Made by a program: the position numbers and the translations under genes. Below are positions 14,877 to 23,142 of a DNA stretch of 32,351 bases, piece after piece; the stretch's first letter is position 1, and each line of letters starts with the position of its first letter. The DNA is from a bacterium (GTDB lineage: Bacteria > Bacillota > Bacilli > Lactobacillales > Streptococcaceae). Where the stretch lies: positions 1-32,351 of the forward strand of contig CAJNCF010000012.1 in NCBI GenBank assembly GCA_905221195.1, written 5' to 3'. Below the pieces are notes generated by a model. The model saw nothing but the letters and a program-made list of their open reading frames with translations. It had not been told where the DNA came from and made no database searches.

Positions 14877-16392
14877 AATCCTACAAATAGGGATTGATAA
14901 TTGGGCGCATCATTATACAATTCCTGAAAATATGGATTGGTATTATTTCTCACCAAACTCATCTCAAGCTCTTCGTAAAATGATGGAACTAGATCAGGTA
15001 ACTAGCTTTCATGCTATCTTAATAGAAGATGGCCAATATTTAGGAAATCTATTGCCCTTTATCTATCATATTGAACCTCATACACTTTTCTACAATCAAG
15101 ATTTTAGAACGCAAGATTCAGCCATTCTTGATTTGATAAAACAGAGATGTGCTCAGGCTGTTGATTTCTCAGATCCCCAGCAATTAATTAATGATTTGAG
15201 TAAATCTCTCTTTGGTGGGGGATATGGAGATAAATTATTTCCGTCAAGTATCCAAATTCATCCCTCTTTTGAAGGTTCTATTTCTTATCAGGGATTTGAA
15301 AACGTGACTTTAGGGGGTGATTTTGGAGATGATTTCCAACAAGTGGCCTACTGGTCTTATAATATTGTAGTTAACAGAAGTCTACCTATAGAATTATGGT
15401 TGGAGTATGAAAGAAGTGAGCATGTAGATTTTCGATTTAGGATTCAGAAAATAGTCAGTGGATCTATTTTGGATATAGCTGAAGATTTGATTTATACAGA
15501 GAAAGACTTAGAAAAGACTATTGTCATAGAGCAAGATTATGATGCCTATTTATCTATTTCCGTTGAAGCTCGAGGGAATGGAAGATTACAGTTAGGGAGT
15601 CTCCATCAACGCTGGAGTCGTAAACAGTTTGGGAAGTTTGTATTAGGAGGAAATACTCTACATGATGATAGGCGGGATGAAATTAACTACTTTTTCCATC
15701 CAGGTGATTTTAAACCGCCTTTGGCTGTTTATTTTGCTGGTTTTCGTCCAGCGGAAGGTTTTGAAGGTTACTTCATGATGAAAAATCTAGGATGTCCCTT
15801 TATCTTATTCTCTGATCCACGTTTAGAGGGGGGAGCCTTTTATCTTGGTAGTGAGGAGTTAGAGAGTAAGATTAAAGCCACTATTCAGTATTATTTGGAT
15901 TATTTAGGTTTAAGCTCTAAGGATTTAATTTTATCGGGGCTTTCCATGGGGACTTTTCCAGCTCTATATTATGGGGCAAGTTTCGAACCGCAAGCAATCC
16001 TTGTCGGTAAGCCTCTTGCCAACATTGGAACGATAGCTAATCGCGGTCGACTAGAAGCTCCAGGGATTTTTAACACTGCCTATGATATACTGAGACATCA
16101 AGCTGGAGGGAATAGTCCCCAGCATATGTTAGAATTAAATCGACGTTTTTGGAAAGCCTTTAAACAAGCTGATTTCTCCAACACGACTTTTGGTTTATCC
16201 TATATGAAGGATGAGGACATGGATCCTCAGGCCTATGAGCAATTAGTGGCTTATTTATGTAATACAGGCGCAAAAATTCTTTCTAAAGGGACGGCGGGAC
16301 GACACAATGATGATACGAACACAAATGTTGCCTGGGTATTACATTTTTACCGTATGGTTCTACAGACTGATTTTGGAAGAGGTGAGCTATGA
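14860..16392 (+). CDS. asp2: Accessory Sec system protein Asp2, GlcNAc O-acetyltransferase
   Basis: Required for export of the SRR adhesin and, in Streptococcus gordonii, for O-acetylation of GlcNAc on GspB. The C-terminal half has an alpha/beta-hydrolase-like fold with the nucleophile motif S-G-L-S-M-G. From ATG 14860 the nucleophile is S362, and E452 (in KDEDMD) and H482 (in RHNDD) complete a triad at exactly the residue numbers reported for S. gordonii Asp2. I chose ATG 14860 (510 residues) over an in-frame TTG at 14845, because GAGGAGG (14847-14853) lies 6 nt before the ATG and overlaps the TTG; the exact match of triad numbering supports this. It overlaps asp1 by 17 nt and asp3 by 4 nt (ATGA). 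Confidence 0.94.
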   Translation: MSKDYKILQIGIDNWAHHYTIPENMDWYYFSPNSSQALRKMMELDQVTSFHAILIEDGQYLGNLLPFIYHIEPHTLFYNQDFRTQDSAILDLIKQRCAQAVDFSDPQQLINDLSKSLFGGGYGDKLFPSSIQIHPSFEGSISYQGFENVTLGGDFGDDFQQVAYWSYNIVVNRSLPIELWLEYERSEHVDFRFRIQKIVSGSILDIAEDLIYTEKDLEKTIVIEQDYDAYLSISVEARGNGRLQLGSLHQRWSRKQFGKFVLGGNTLHDDRRDEINYFFHPGDFKPPLAVYFAGFRPAEGFEGYFMMKNLGCPFILFSDPRLEGGAFYLGSEELESKIKATIQYYLDYLGLSSKDLILSGLSMGTFPALYYGASFEPQAILVGKPLANIGTIANRGRLEAPGIFNTAYDILRHQAGGNSPQHMLELNRRFWKAFKQADFSNTTFGLSYMKDEDMDPQAYEQLVAYLCNTGAKILSKGTAGRHNDDTNTNVAWVLHFYRMVLQTDFGRGEL

Positions 16393-16829
16393 TTATCAAG
16401 CACAGAGAAAATATTGCTTGGGGAGAGGTCAATGGAAGTTTTATGTATGGAACTAGAGTACAGTATCATTCAGATTGGCATATTCGTTTCTACAATCCTT
16501 TAATGACATCTGGAGAAGTGATTAAAAGTTGGACTTCAAGTGTAAATTATCAAGCAGCTCGTACTCAGCCTGGTCTCCCCTTGTTAAAAAGAAATCATCA
16601 TTATCGATTAACCATTGAAATGGACTGTCAACCTGAAAAAGGAGTTTATACTAAGGTAACTTTTTTTGATAGATATGGGGATGTGATTGAAGAGAAAATT
16701 GAAAAAATGAAAGTCTTTGATTTTACCTATCCTGATGATACCTATACCTATCAAGTCTCCCTTCTAAGTGCTGGTTTTGAGTCCTTGGATTTCTATTCTT
16801 TTTCTATTAAGGAGATGAATCGTGTTTAA
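16389..16829 (+). CDS. asp3: Accessory Sec system protein Asp3
   Basis: Small cytoplasmic subunit of the Asp1/2/3 complex, 146 residues, predicted all-beta and carbohydrate-binding-module-like in the family. Landmarks are [10 protein letters not shown] near the start, [12 protein letters not shown] and the C-terminal [18 protein letters not shown] segment. Start ATG overlaps the asp2 stop as ATGA; the 3' end overlaps secA2 by 8 nt. It binds SRR repeats and SecA2 in characterised systems. No odd features. Confidence 0.92.
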   Translation: MIIKHRENIAWGEVNGSFMYGTRVQYHSDWHIRFYNPLMTSGEVIKSWTSSVNYQAARTQPGLPLLKRNHHYRLTIEMDCQPEKGVYTKVTFFDRYGDVIEEKIEKMKVFDFTYPDDTYTYQVSLLSAGFESLDFYSFSIKEMNRV

Positions 16830-19194
16830 AGGTTTATATCAAGATTTCCAACTTCGTAAAGTCAAAAGGATTTTAAAGAAGATTAATGCCCTTAAAAGAA
16901 AGATGAAGTCTTTGTCAGACCAAGAACTAGCGGCAAAAACAGTGGAGTTTCGTCAACGTCTTGCTGAGGGTGAAACTCTTGACGACCTATTGGTAGAAGC
17001 TTTTGCAGTCGTTCGTGAAGCGGATAGGCGTGTACTGGGAATGTTCCCCTATGATGTACAGGTCATGGGAGGGATTGTTATTCACCAGGGGAATGTTGCT
17101 GAGATGAATACTGGTGAGGGGAAGACCTTGACAGCTACTATGCCTGTCTATCTCAATGCCCTTACAGGAAAAGGTACGATGCTGGTTACAACGAATGAGT
17201 ATCTGGCTAAGCGTGATGCTGAAGAAATGGGACAAGTTTATCGCTTTCTTGGTTTAACAATTGGCGTACCATTTACGGACAATCCCCAAGAAGAAATGAC
17301 ACCAGAAGTGAAAAAAAGAATTTATGCATCCGATATTATTTATACGACCAATGGTTCTTTAGGATTTGATTATCTGAATGATAATCTTGCTTCCAATGAA
17401 AAGGGAAAATTTTTGCGTTCCTTTGATTATGTCATTATTGACGAGATTGATGATATCTTATTGGATAGTGCCCAGACACCTCTTATCATTGCAGGAGCTC
17501 CTCGAGTTCAATCCAATCATTATGGTATTATTGATACTCTTGTGACAACTCTTGTTGAAGGAGAAGATTATATCTTTAAAGAGGAGAAAGATGAGGTTTG
17601 GTTGACCACCAAGGGAGCAAAAGCTGCCGAAAGTTTTTTAGGAATTGATCATCTTTATAAGGAAGAGCATGCGGTTTTTGCTCGCCATTTGGTCTATGCA
17701 ATTCGGGCTCATAAACTCTATACCAAAGATAAGGATTATATCATCCGTGGGAATGAGATGGTACTGGTGGATAAGGGAACAGGACGTCTAATGGAAATGA
17801 CCAAACTTCAGGGAGGTATTCATCAGGCAATTGAAGCCAAGGAACATGTTCGGTTATCTCCAGAAACAAGGGCTATGGCCTCTATCACTTATCAAAGTCT
17901 TTTTAAGATGTTTAACAAGGTATCTGGAATGACGGGTACAGGTAAAGTTGCAGAGAAAGAACTTCTTGAAACGTACAATATGTCGGTAGTGTGCATTCCA
18001 ACAAATCGTCCTAAGAAACGAATTGATTATCCAGACAATCTTTACGTTACTTTACCTGAAAAAGTGTATGCATCCTTGGAATACATCAAAGAATACCATG
18101 CTAAAGGGAATCCTTTGCTAGTTTTTGTAGGATCAGTTGAAATGTCTCAGCTATACTCATCACTACTGCTCCGTGAAGGAATCGCCCATAACGTTCTAAA
18201 CGCTAATAATGTAGCGCGTGAGGCTCAAATTATCTCAGAATCAGGTCAGATGGGGGCTGTGACAGTAGCAACCTCTATGGCAGGACGTGGTACGGATATC
18301 AAACTTGGTAAGGGAGTCGCAGAGCTTGGTGGCTTGATTGTCATTGGAACGGAACGGATGGAAAGTCAACGGATTGACCTTCAAATTCGTGGCCGTTCTG
18401 GTCGCCAAGGAGATCCTGGGATGAGTAAGTTTTTTGTATCCTTAGAGGACAATGTTATCAAGAAGTTTGGTCCATCTTGGGTGCATAAAAAGTACAAAGA
18501 TTATCAAGTTCAAGATATGACTCAACCAGAAGTATTGAAAGGTCGCAAATATAGGAATTTGGTTGAAAAGGCTCAACGTGCAAGCGATAGTGCAGGTCGT
18601 TCAGCCCGTCGTCAGACTTTGGAGTATGCGGAGAGCATGAATATTCAACGGGATATGATTTACAAGGAACGAAATCGTTTAATAGATGGTTCTCGTGATT
18701 TAGAAGAGGTTGTTGAGAAAATCATTGCTAATTATATCGATCAAGTGCTCTCTTCAAATTTTGAAAGTCGAGAATTACTCTTCCATTTTATCGTGACGAA
18801 TATTAGTTTTCATGTTAAAGAGGTTCCAGAGGATATAAATGTGACTGATAAAACTGAGGTTCGTAGGTTTATTAAGCAGGTTATTTATAAAGAGCTTTCT
18901 GAAAAGAAAGAACTGCTGGAGCAACATGGCCTATATGAACAGTTTTTACGACTTTCTTTGCTTAAGGCTATTGATGATAATTGGGTGGAGCAAGTGGATT
19001 ATCTTCAGCAGTTAGCTATGGCAATCGGTGGACAACCAGCTGCTCAGAAAAATCCTATTGTAGAGTACTATCAAGAGGCCTATGAGGGCTTTGAAACCAT
19101 GAAAGAACAAATTCGTGCGGATATGGTGCGTAATCTCCTGATGGGCTTGGTTGAAGTTAGTTCTAAAGGTGAGATTATGAGCCATTTCCCATAA
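16822..19194 (+). CDS. secA2: Accessory Sec ATPase SecA2
   Basis: ATP-driven motor that pushes the glycosylated SRR adhesin through SecY2. 790 residues, the usual SecA2 size and shorter than housekeeping SecA because the C-terminal zinc-binding tail is missing. Walker A is TGEGKT (residues 97-102, K101), Walker B is IIDE (D207, E208), and the helicase motifs [13 protein letters not shown] and [10 protein letters not shown] are intact, followed by the helical scaffold region. The start is GTG at 16822, with AAGGAG 7 nt upstream; no ATG is nearby. It overlaps asp3 by 8 nt and is followed by gtfA after 12 nt. Confidence 0.97.
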   Translation: MFKGLYQDFQLRKVKRILKKINALKRKMKSLSDQELAAKTVEFRQRLAEGETLDDLLVEAFAVVREADRRVLGMFPYDVQVMGGIVIHQGNVAEMNTGEGKTLTATMPVYLNALTGKGTMLVTTNEYLAKRDAEEMGQVYRFLGLTIGVPFTDNPQEEMTPEVKKRIYASDIIYTTNGSLGFDYLNDNLASNEKGKFLRSFDYVIIDEIDDILLDSAQTPLIIAGAPRVQSNHYGIIDTLVTTLVEGEDYIFKEEKDEVWLTTKGAKAAESFLGIDHLYKEEHAVFARHLVYAIRAHKLYTKDKDYIIRGNEMVLVDKGTGRLMEMTKLQGGIHQAIEAKEHVRLSPETRAMASITYQSLFKMFNKVSGMTGTGKVAEKELLETYNMSVVCIPTNRPKKRIDYPDNLYVTLPEKVYASLEYIKEYHAKGNPLLVFVGSVEMSQLYSSLLLREGIAHNVLNANNVAREAQIISESGQMGAVTVATSMAGRGTDIKLGKGVAELGGLIVIGTERMESQRIDLQIRGRSGRQGDPGMSKFFVSLEDNVIKKFGPSWVHKKYKDYQVQDMTQPEVLKGRKYRNLVEKAQRASDSAGRSARRQTLEYAESMNIQRDMIYKERNRLIDGSRDLEEVVEKIIANYIDQVLSSNFESRELLFHFIVTNISFHVKEVPEDINVTDKTEVRRFIKQVIYKELSEKKELLEQHGLYEQFLRLSLLKAIDDNWVEQVDYLQQLAMAIGGQPAAQKNPIVEYYQEAYEGFETMKEQIRADMVRNLLMGLVEVSSKGEIMSHFP

Positions 19195-19206
19195 AAAGAG
19201 GAATAT

Positions 19207-20718
19207 ATGACAATTTATAATATAAATTTAGGAATTGGCTGGGCTAGTAGTGGTGTTGAATATGCTCAGGCCTATCGTGCTGGTATTTTTAGGAATTTAA
19301 ATATCCCCTCAAAGTTTATCTTTACAGATATGATTTTAGCGGATAATATTCAGCATTTGACGTCCAATATTGGTTTTGATGATGATCAAGTTATCTGGCT
19401 TTACAACCATTTCACAGATATCAGGCTTGCACCGACTAGTGTAACTGTGGATGATGTTTTGGCTTATTTTGGTTGCGTCGAAAGTCGTAGAGAAAAGAAT
19501 GGTAAGGTCTTGCGTATCTTCTTTTCTGACCAAGATAAGTTTGTTACTTGTTATTTGGTTGATGAAAACAAGGACTTGGTTCAACATGCTGAGTATGTTT
19601 TTAAAGGAAAACTGATTCGTAAGGATTACTTTTCTTATACGCGTTATTGTACAGAGTACTTTGCTCCCAAGGACAATGTTGCAGTACTATACCAAAGGAC
19701 TTTTTACAATGAAGATGGGACTCCAGCTTATGATATCTTGATGAATCAGGGTAAGGAAGAAGTTTACCGTTTCAAGGATAAGATTTTCTATGGGAAGCAG
19801 GCCTTTATGCGTGCCTTTATGAAATCCTTGAATTTGAACAAGTCTGATTTGGTTATTCTCGATAGGGAGACAGGAATTGGTCAGGTTGTTTTTGATGAAG
19901 CACAAGCGGCGCATCTAGCGGTAGTTGTTCATGCGGAGCATTATAGTGAAAATGCTACAAATGAGGATTATATTCTTTGGAATAATTATTATGACTATCA
20001 GTTTACAAATGCGGATAAGGTTGATTTCTTTATCGTATCAACTGACAGACAGAATGAAGTTTTGCAAGAGCAATTTGCCAAATACACCCAACACCGACCA
20101 AAGATTGTTACCATTCCTGTAGGAAGTATTGATGAATTAACTGGTTCAAGTCAGGGACGTAAGCCCTTTTCATTGATTACTGCTTCACGTCTTGCCAAAG
20201 AAAAACATATTGATTGGTTGGTCAAGGCGGTGATTGAGGCTCGTAAAGTTTTACCTGAATTAACCTTAGATATTTATGGTAGTGGTGGTGAAGATTCTCT
20301 TCTTAGAGACATTATTACAACTCATAAGGCTGAGGACTATATCCAGCTTAAGGGGCATGCGGAACTTTCACAAATCTATTGTCAGTATGAGATCTACTTG
20401 ACGGCATCTACCAGCGAAGGCTTTGGTTTGACCTTGATGGAAGCTATTGGTTCAGGTCTACCTCTAATCGGTTTTGATGTTCCTTACGGCAATCAAACTT
20501 TTATTGAAGAGGGTCAAAATGGTTATTTGATTCCAAGTTCATCAGATCACGTTGAAAATCAAATTAAACAAGCTTTTGCAGATAAAATTTGCCAATTGTA
20601 TCAAGAAAATCGTCTAGAGGGTATGCGTACACGTTCTTATCAGATTGCAGAAGGTTTCTTAACCAAAGAAATTATTGAAAAATGGAAGAAAACAGTAGAG
20701 GAGGTGCTCCATGATTGA
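19207..20718 (+). CDS. gtfA: Priming SRR glycosyltransferase GtfA (O-GlcNAc transferase)
   Basis: Transfers GlcNAc from UDP-GlcNAc to Ser/Thr of the SRR domains, as a complex with GtfB, in the cytoplasm before export. 503 residues with a GT-B fold, an N-terminal half interrupted by an extended beta-meander (about residues 85-195), and a C-terminal donor-binding half with TIPVGSIDEL, ASRLAKEKHID and DIYGSGGE. The EX7E motif is E404 and E412, the positions reported as catalytic in streptococcal GtfA. ATG follows AAGAGGA. The 3' end overlaps gtfB by 8 nt. A divergent paralogue is present at 10384. Confidence 0.95.
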   Translation: MTIYNINLGIGWASSGVEYAQAYRAGIFRNLNIPSKFIFTDMILADNIQHLTSNIGFDDDQVIWLYNHFTDIRLAPTSVTVDDVLAYFGCVESRREKNGKVLRIFFSDQDKFVTCYLVDENKDLVQHAEYVFKGKLIRKDYFSYTRYCTEYFAPKDNVAVLYQRTFYNEDGTPAYDILMNQGKEEVYRFKDKIFYGKQAFMRAFMKSLNLNKSDLVILDRETGIGQVVFDEAQAAHLAVVVHAEHYSENATNEDYILWNNYYDYQFTNADKVDFFIVSTDRQNEVLQEQFAKYTQHRPKIVTIPVGSIDELTGSSQGRKPFSLITASRLAKEKHIDWLVKAVIEARKVLPELTLDIYGSGGEDSLLRDIITTHKAEDYIQLKGHAELSQIYCQYEIYLTASTSEGFGLTLMEAIGSGLPLIGFDVPYGNQTFIEEGQNGYLIPSSSDHVENQIKQAFADKICQLYQENRLEGMRTRSYQIAEGFLTKEIIEKWKKTVEEVLHD

Positions 20719-22048
20719 ACTTTATGATCGTTACAGTCAAGAAAGTCGAGATTTACATGAAAGTCTAGTAGCTACTGGACTGTCTCAACTTGGAGTGGTC
20801 ATCGATGCAGACGGTTTTCTGCCTGATAGTCTGGTATCTCCTTTTACTTATTATCTAGGATATGAAAAGGGAAAACCTCTTTATTTTAACCAAGTTCTTG
20901 TTCCAGCTTTTTGGGAAATTTCAGGAAATAATCAGTCTGCTCGTATTGAGGATATGACAAAGGAGAGAGCTGTTATTCATTATGCAGATGGTTTGCAGGC
21001 TCGTCTAGTCAAGCAGGTTGATTGGAAAGATTTGGAAGGCAGAGTACGCCAGATTGACCATTATAATCGTTTTGGTGCTTGCTTCGCTACAACGACTTAT
21101 AGCGCAGACAGTGAGCCGATTATGACGGTTTACAAAAATGTAAATAGTCAGGAAGTTTTGCTTGAAAATCATGTGACGGGTGATATCTTATTGACATTAC
21201 CTGGTCAATCTATGCGTTACTTTGCAAATAAGGTTGAATTTATAATTTTCTTTTTGCAAGATTTAGGATTAGATAGTCATCAGCTTATCTTTAACACCCT
21301 AGCGACTCCTTTTTTGGTTTCCTTCTATCACCCAGATAAGTCTGGCTCTGATGTTTTAGTTTGGCAGGAACCTCTCTATGATGCTATTCCAGGCAATATG
21401 CAGTTGATTTTGGAAAATGATGATGTGCGTACTAAGAAGATCATCATTCCCAATAAGGCGACTTATGAACGTGCTTTAGAGTTGACTGACGAGAAATACC
21501 ATGCTCAGTTTGTACATTTAGGTTACCATTACCAGTTTAAACGTGATAATTTCCTAAGACGAGATGCCTTAATCTTGACCAATTCCGATCAGATTGAGCA
21601 AGTGGAAGCAATCGTAGAAGCTTTGCCTGATGTTACCTTCCGTATCGCAGCGGTGACAGAGATGTCTTCTAAGCTCTTAGATATGCTTCGTTATCCTAAT
21701 GTGATCCTTTACCAGAATGCTAGCCCACAGAAGATTCAGGAGCTGTATCAATTGTCGGATATTTATTTGGATATAAACCATAGCAATGAGTTATTGCAGG
21801 CAGTACGTCAGGCCTTTGAACACAATCTCTTGATTATGGGCTTCAATCAGACAGTGCACAATAGACTTTATATCGCTCCTGATCATCTATTTGAAAGTAG
21901 TGATGTTCCTGCTTTGGTTGAGACCATTAAACTTTCCCTTTCAGATGTTGAACAAATGCGTCAGGCACTTGGCAAACAAGGCCAACATGCCAACTATGTT
22001 GACTTGGTGCGATATCAGGAAACCATGCAAACTGTTTTAGGAGGCTAA
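20711..22048 (+). CDS. gtfB: GtfB, acceptor-binding partner of GtfA
   Basis: Second subunit of the priming glycosyltransferase. In characterised streptococci it has a GT-B-like fold, lacks catalysis and holds the SRR acceptor, stabilising GtfA. 445 residues. Landmarks are PAFWEISG, VIHYADGLQ, VDWKDLEGR, then the Rossmann-like part RDALILTNSDQIEQ, FRIAAVTEMSS and IYLDINHSNELL. No EX7E motif is seen, in line with the non-catalytic role. ATG follows GAGGAGG and overlaps gtfA by 8 nt. The end carries the ribosome-binding site for asp4. Confidence 0.94.
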   Translation: MIELYDRYSQESRDLHESLVATGLSQLGVVIDADGFLPDSLVSPFTYYLGYEKGKPLYFNQVLVPAFWEISGNNQSARIEDMTKERAVIHYADGLQARLVKQVDWKDLEGRVRQIDHYNRFGACFATTTYSADSEPIMTVYKNVNSQEVLLENHVTGDILLTLPGQSMRYFANKVEFIIFFLQDLGLDSHQLIFNTLATPFLVSFYHPDKSGSDVLVWQEPLYDAIPGNMQLILENDDVRTKKIIIPNKATYERALELTDEKYHAQFVHLGYHYQFKRDNFLRRDALILTNSDQIEQVEAIVEALPDVTFRIAAVTEMSSKLLDMLRYPNVILYQNASPQKIQELYQLSDIYLDINHSNELLQAVRQAFEHNLLIMGFNQTVHNRLYIAPDHLFESSDVPALVETIKLSLSDVEQMRQALGKQGQHANYVDLVRYQETMQTVLGG

Positions 22049-22049
22049 C

Positions 22050-22229
22050 ATGTCAGATGAAGATTTATTTTACAAAGATGTTGAAGGTCGTATGGAAGAG
22101 CTGAAACAAAAACCAATCAAGAAAGAAAAAGAAACGACGGGGGAGAAAATCAATAAAGTTTTCTCACTCCTATTGGGTTTAATGATTTTAATTGGCTTGC
22201 TCTTTACTCTACTAGGAATTTTGAGGTAG
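22050..22229 (+). CDS. asp4: Accessory Sec small membrane protein Asp4 (SecE-like)
   Basis: 59-residue protein that begins MSDEDLFYKDVEGRM and has one C-terminal membrane segment (about residues 36-57, FSLLLGLMILIGLLFTLLG). By position and layout it is Asp4, the SecE-like partner of SecY2, needed for SRR adhesin export. AGGAGG sits at 22039-22044 inside the end of gtfB, 5 nt before the ATG. TAG is at 22227-22229, and asp5 starts 4 nt later. Confidence 0.92.
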   Translation: MSDEDLFYKDVEGRMEELKQKPIKKEKETTGEKINKVFSLLLGLMILIGLLFTLLGILR

Positions 22230-22233
22230 TTAA

Positions 22234-22458
22234 ATGATTGAAATTCTGATTATTCTAGCTATAGTTCTTTCTTTAGCTCTGATTATACTAGTTACCATAC
22301 AACCTAGACAAAATCAACTGTTTTCAATGGACGCCACTAGTAATATTGGTAAGCCGAGTTATTGGCAGAGCGATACTTTGATAAAACTTCTCACTTTATT
22401 GGTGAGTTTAGTCCTGTTTGTCTTGTTATTGACATTCATGGTGTTAACTTATAAATAA
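22234..22458 (+). CDS. asp5: Accessory Sec small membrane protein Asp5 (SecG-like)
   Basis: 74-residue protein with two membrane segments (about 3-21 and 49-71) joined by a polar loop (QPRQNQLFSMDATSN). This matches Asp5, the SecG-like component of the SecY2 channel. GAGG lies 7 nt before the ATG. It is the last gene of the export operon; the strong terminator follows about 160 nt later. Confidence 0.92.
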   Translation: MIEILIILAIVLSLALIILVTIQPRQNQLFSMDATSNIGKPSYWQSDTLIKLLTLLVSLVLFVLLLTFMVLTYK

Positions 22459-22619
22459 AAGAGACCTTAAAGTTTTTAGGATTCTTCTCAAAGTAGCCAA
22501 TGAAATAGTAAGAAATTATGCAACAAGCTTGTTTTTCCTTTAAAGAGTTACAAGGTTGTCGCTGTATTCCTGAGATCATCCTTTATTGTAAGTTTTTAAA
22601 AATGACTAATATTCAAAAG

Positions 22620-22672
22620 TCTCCAGATTAGTGAACTCAAAAGTAGTTCCTAAACTGGAGATTTTTTTTTTT
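22620..22672 (+). terminator. Rho-independent terminator of the secY2-asp5 operon
   Basis: TCTCCAGATTAG (22620-22631) pairs with CTAAACTGGAGA (22650-22661) with one internal mismatch. Inside it GAACT (22633-22637) pairs with AGTTC (22645-22649). A run of eleven T follows (22662-22672). It is a strong, long-stem terminator. Confidence 0.93.
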
Positions 22673-23142
22673 GTACTCCTTCCGTATAACCTCATATTTC
22701 TATAAATTGTTTTTATTGTCTTTGGAAAGATATGCTATGGTAGAAAGAAATAAGATAGGCACAAAAATATTAGGAAAATCAAATTAATTTCTAGAAATGT
22801 TTTAGCAGTCGTAGTGTACTATTATAGTTTCAATTAGCTATAGAAGATTCGCTTCATAATGATTCGCTTTTAATAAATTGATAACAATAATTGTTGCTTG
22901 ACTTCCTTCGCAATTCTGAAAGATATACTCCAGTCTTTTCGATCTATTTGCATCTTATAAACTGTAGATTATGAAGCTTTTTACTAGTTTCATTTTGCTA
23001 TTTACTAACTGATCTGGCTTTTATCTCAAGCAATAAAAAAAGTAACAAATGTTTTTTATTTTTATTAAGGACGTGATATAATGTAAAAAGGAATATATGT
23101 TTACTTACGGTGCATATATATATGTATAAAAGGTGGAAAGCT
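22673..23142 (+). other. AT-rich gene-free region before the CshA-like gene
   Basis: 470 nt with no convincing ORF. It holds a possible weak promoter (TTGTTT with 18-bp spacing to TATGCT, about 22709-22738), a 13-bp palindrome AACAATAATTGTT (22883-22895), a twice-occurring GATTCGCTT (about 22848 and 22861), an inverted repeat AATAAAAAA/TTTTTTATT (23032-23060) and the extended -10 promoter at 23074-23082. The palindrome and the inverted repeat are candidate regulator-binding sites or simply low-complexity sequence. Confidence 0.5.
23074..23082 (+). promoter_or_regulatory. Extended -10 promoter of the CshA-like gene
   Basis: TGATATAAT gives TG-N-TATAAT with only T-rich sequence at the -35 position. 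It lies 61 nt before the ATG. The inverted repeat AATAAAAAA/TTTTTTATT (23032-23060) overlaps its -35 region and could affect expression. Confidence 0.65.

Noticed and set aside
16822..19194. Possibility that this is the housekeeping SecA
   Set aside because: Length, missing C-terminal tail and position between asp3 and gtfA identify SecA2.
22518..22631. 37-codon plus-strand ORF between asp5 and its terminator
   Set aside because: It has a weak ribosome-binding site, no recognisable similarity, and its 3' end lies within the terminator stem.
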